A stretch of 64,000 bases of DNA from NCBI GenBank assembly GCA_964492845.1, contig CAZBMZ010000003.1:62001-126000 (forward strand), in the 5' to 3' direction. The notes beneath the pieces were generated by a model that saw only the letters and a list, made by a program, of their open reading frames with translations, was not told the DNA's origin and made no database searches. A program made the position numbers and the translations under genes. This stretch comes from JADJPF01 sp964492845 (lineage in GTDB: Bacteria; Acidobacteriota; Blastocatellia; Chloracidobacteriales; JADJPF01). Shown piece after piece: positions 62,604-64,000 of this stretch. Position 1 is the first letter of the stretch. Each line of letters begins with the position of its first letter.

Positions 62604-62657
62604 TAACCTAACTATTAAAAAGTTGTGTTAGAAGTCCTAGCACAACTTTTTAGGTTA
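62604..62657. terminator. Bidirectional terminator between convergent genes
   Basis: AAAAAGTTGTGTTAG (62617-62631) pairs with CTAGCACAACTTTTT (62637-62651) over 15 positions including one G.U pair, with a 5-nt loop. An outer TAACCT/AGGTTA pair extends it. A runs on the left and T runs on the right serve both directions, terminating the DUF4870-like gene and the exbD gene that converge on it. Confidence 0.85.
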
Positions 62658-62662
62658 AAAAC

Positions 62663-63070
62663 TTATTCTAAATAATCTATTTGTAACCCTATTGGGTCAG
62701 CACCTGCGGCTTTAATGTTATCAATTACATTGGTGACAAACTCATAGCGAATATCTTTAGGTGCTTTAATAAATAGAGTGCGTTGGTCTAAACTGCGCTG
62801 CTGTAAGATTGTGCTTAGCTGACTACTTAATTCTAGTAACTCTATAGGTTGAGAATTAAGCGTAAGCTCAAGACTACGATTAATATTTACTACTAATAAA
62901 TTTGGAGAAGGTTCTAAAGACTCTTGACTTAAATCAGGTTTCTCTGGTGTTTTTGTTTCAAATTTATGTGGTTTAACAGGAGTGATTACCATAAAGATAA
63001 TTAATAATACTAGTAAAACATCTATTAAGGGTGTTACATTAATAGATGGAGAAGTTTTAGGATTTTCCAT
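62663..63070 (-). CDS. ExbD/TolR-family biopolymer transport protein
   Basis: A 135-residue single-pass inner-membrane protein. The N-terminal INVTPLIDVLLVLLIIFMVI includes the Asp of the proton path and the transmembrane helix. The periplasmic part (FIKAPKDIRYEFVTNVIDNI, then KAAGADPIGLQ) fits the ExbD/TolR fold. It would work with an ExbB/TolQ protein to energise TonB- or Tol-dependent transport, but no partner gene is in the window. GGAG is 8 nt before the ATG. Confidence 0.9.
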   Translation of the reverse strand: MENPKTSPSINVTPLIDVLLVLLIIFMVITPVKPHKFETKTPEKPDLSQESLEPSPNLLVVNINRSLELTLNSQPIELLELSSQLSTILQQRSLDQRTLFIKAPKDIRYEFVTNVIDNIKAAGADPIGLQIDYLE

Positions 63071-63197
63071 AACATTTTCTCCAAGGCAAAATTTAGAAGG
63101 CTTGATTTTTTTGACTCCAAAGAAAAAATTTTGTTCCTAAACTAAAGTAGTAAAAATAAATTATTCTATTAAATTATTCTATTTGAAGGGTTTATTT

Positions 63198-63944
63198 TTG
63201 GATAAAGATATTTCTAACCAACCAAAGATTGCTGTAATAATTCCAGCACTTAATGAAGAAAAAGCTATTGGTAAAGTCCTGACAGAACTACCAGCTATTT
63301 ACCAAACAATTGTTGTAGATAATGGAAGTAGTGATCTTACTTCAGCCATAGCAAAACAGACTGGTGCTGAAGTAGTATTTGAACCAAAACGCGGTTATGG
63401 AAAAGCTTGTTTAAGTGGGCTAAAGTTAGTTAAAGCAGAAGTAGATATTATTGTTTTCCTAGATGGTGATTATAGTGATTATCCAGAGGATTTACACCTA
63501 ATTATTACACCTATTATTGTTGATAATATGGATTTAGTGATAGGTTCAAGGGTTTTAGGAGATAAAGAAAAAGGCGCGCTTACTCCACAACAAATATTTG
63601 GTAATTGGCTGGCTACTAGGCTAATTAAGCTATTTTGGGGCTTTAACTATAGCGACTTAGGGCCTTTTCGAGCCATTAAAGCAAGTAAGCTAAAAGATTT
63701 ACAAATGACTGACTCTAATTTTGGTTGGACGGTAGAAATGCAAATAAAAGCCTTAAAACATCAACTAAAAATTAAAGAAGTTCCTGTACGCTATAAACAA
63801 CGCTTAGGTAAATCTAAGATTAGCGGTACATTAAGCGGAAGTATTAAGGCTGGTGCTAAAATTCTCTATCTAATTGTAAAATATGGGTTAATAGGCCAAT
63901 CTTTTACTTTAAGACAAGAAAATAAAGCAAATAGTCCCTTATGA
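63198..63944 (+). CDS. Family 2 glycosyltransferase, dolichyl-phosphate-mannose/glucose synthase-like
   Basis: TTG 63198 is preferred over TTG 63183, because AAGGG (63186-63190) is 7 nt before it. The 248-residue product has the GT-A plan: PKIAVIIPALNEEKAIGKVL, TIVVDNGSSDLTSA, EPKRGYGKACLSGL, the DXD-like IIVFLDGDYSDYPED, and the VPVRYKQRLGKSKISGTLSG C-terminus. These place it in the DPM/DPG-synthase-like group that transfers sugar to a polyprenyl phosphate. The tail lacks membrane helices beyond a hydrophobic patch. Confidence 0.85.
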   Translation: MDKDISNQPKIAVIIPALNEEKAIGKVLTELPAIYQTIVVDNGSSDLTSAIAKQTGAEVVFEPKRGYGKACLSGLKLVKAEVDIIVFLDGDYSDYPEDLHLIITPIIVDNMDLVIGSRVLGDKEKGALTPQQIFGNWLATRLIKLFWGFNYSDLGPFRAIKASKLKDLQMTDSNFGWTVEMQIKALKHQLKIKEVPVRYKQRLGKSKISGTLSGSIKAGAKILYLIVKYGLIGQSFTLRQENKANSPL

Positions 63945-64000
63945 TGGAAAATCTACTAATAGTAAAACTATGTCTTTTAAGCTATTAATAGCAAAGCAAA

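Noticed and set aside
63941..64000. A further gene beginning at 63941 or 63970
   Set aside because: The first candidate stops after 15 codons; the second stays open only to the window edge with no ribosome site, so it cannot be supported.
1..64000. CRISPR array, tRNA, rRNA, prophage or insertion sequence
   Set aside because: No regularly spaced repeats, cloverleaf sequences, transposase or integrase reading frames were seen in the gene-free stretches or among the proteins.

Overview
The window is AT-rich bacterial chromosome (about two-thirds A+T by eye) with tightly packed genes on both strands. I found no phage, insertion sequence, CRISPR array, tRNA or rRNA. The gene content suggests an Acidobacteriota member, perhaps class Blastocatellia: a DUF1501/DUF1549 pair, SpoIVB-type S55 protein, DUF4388 protein, RodZ with a Pro/Thr-rich tail, several large TPR proteins, very large beta-helix/CARDB/choice-of-anchor surface proteins, and a YeiP-like elongation factor P. 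That assignment is an inference from gene families, not from a marker-gene comparison.

Layout. 1-3.1 kb: end of a DUF1501 gene and its DUF1549/DUF1553 partner, closed by a terminator. 3.1-6.2 kb (minus): a small basic protein, a PLP decarboxylase, a HAD phosphatase and a glycosyltransferase. 6.3-8.0 kb (plus): purE and a GYF-like membrane protein. 8.0-16.5 kb (minus): GHMP kinase, RodZ, an RsbU-type phosphatase overlapping a uracil-DNA glycosylase, a cluster of palindromes, a secreted beta-propeller protein and an S55-domain protein. 16.5-25.7 kb (plus): a long regulatory region with a sigma-54 promoter and two giant secreted surface proteins that share a C-terminal module of about 200 residues. 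25.7-39.7 kb (plus): zinc-motif membrane protein, RNase HII, TPR protein, small membrane protein, thiE-thiD, a second related TPR protein, a heterodimeric ABC exporter, VanZ-like protein, EF-P and a Uma2 nuclease. 39.7-44 kb (minus): SDR oxidoreductase, secreted LolA-like protein, methyltransferase, xseA and DUF4388. 44.2-45.1 kb (plus): secreted esterase. 45.2-52.8 kb (minus): secreted unknowns, a RCK protein, a pseudo-M1 peptidase, a response regulator, and a DNA methyltransferase with a small partner. 52.9-60.1 kb (minus): a probable operon speA, Nudix-MBL, small membrane protein, recO, ppdK. 60.4-64 kb: glnA, a sigma-54-preceded DUF4870 protein, ExbD and a second glycosyltransferase.

The metabolic genes (ppdK, glnA, speA, purE, thiED) are ordinary housekeeping. 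The most unusual signals are: (i) a start codon whose only Shine-Dalgarno lies on the far side of a perfect 12-bp hairpin; (ii) two near-consensus sigma-54 promoters, one before the surface-protein pair with a doubled palindrome in the usual activator position; (iii) an M1 peptidase homologue that has lost all three zinc ligands; (iv) an S55 protein whose catalytic segments appear in reversed order relative to SpoIVB; and (v) a palindrome cluster that forms the 3' end of a coding sequence.
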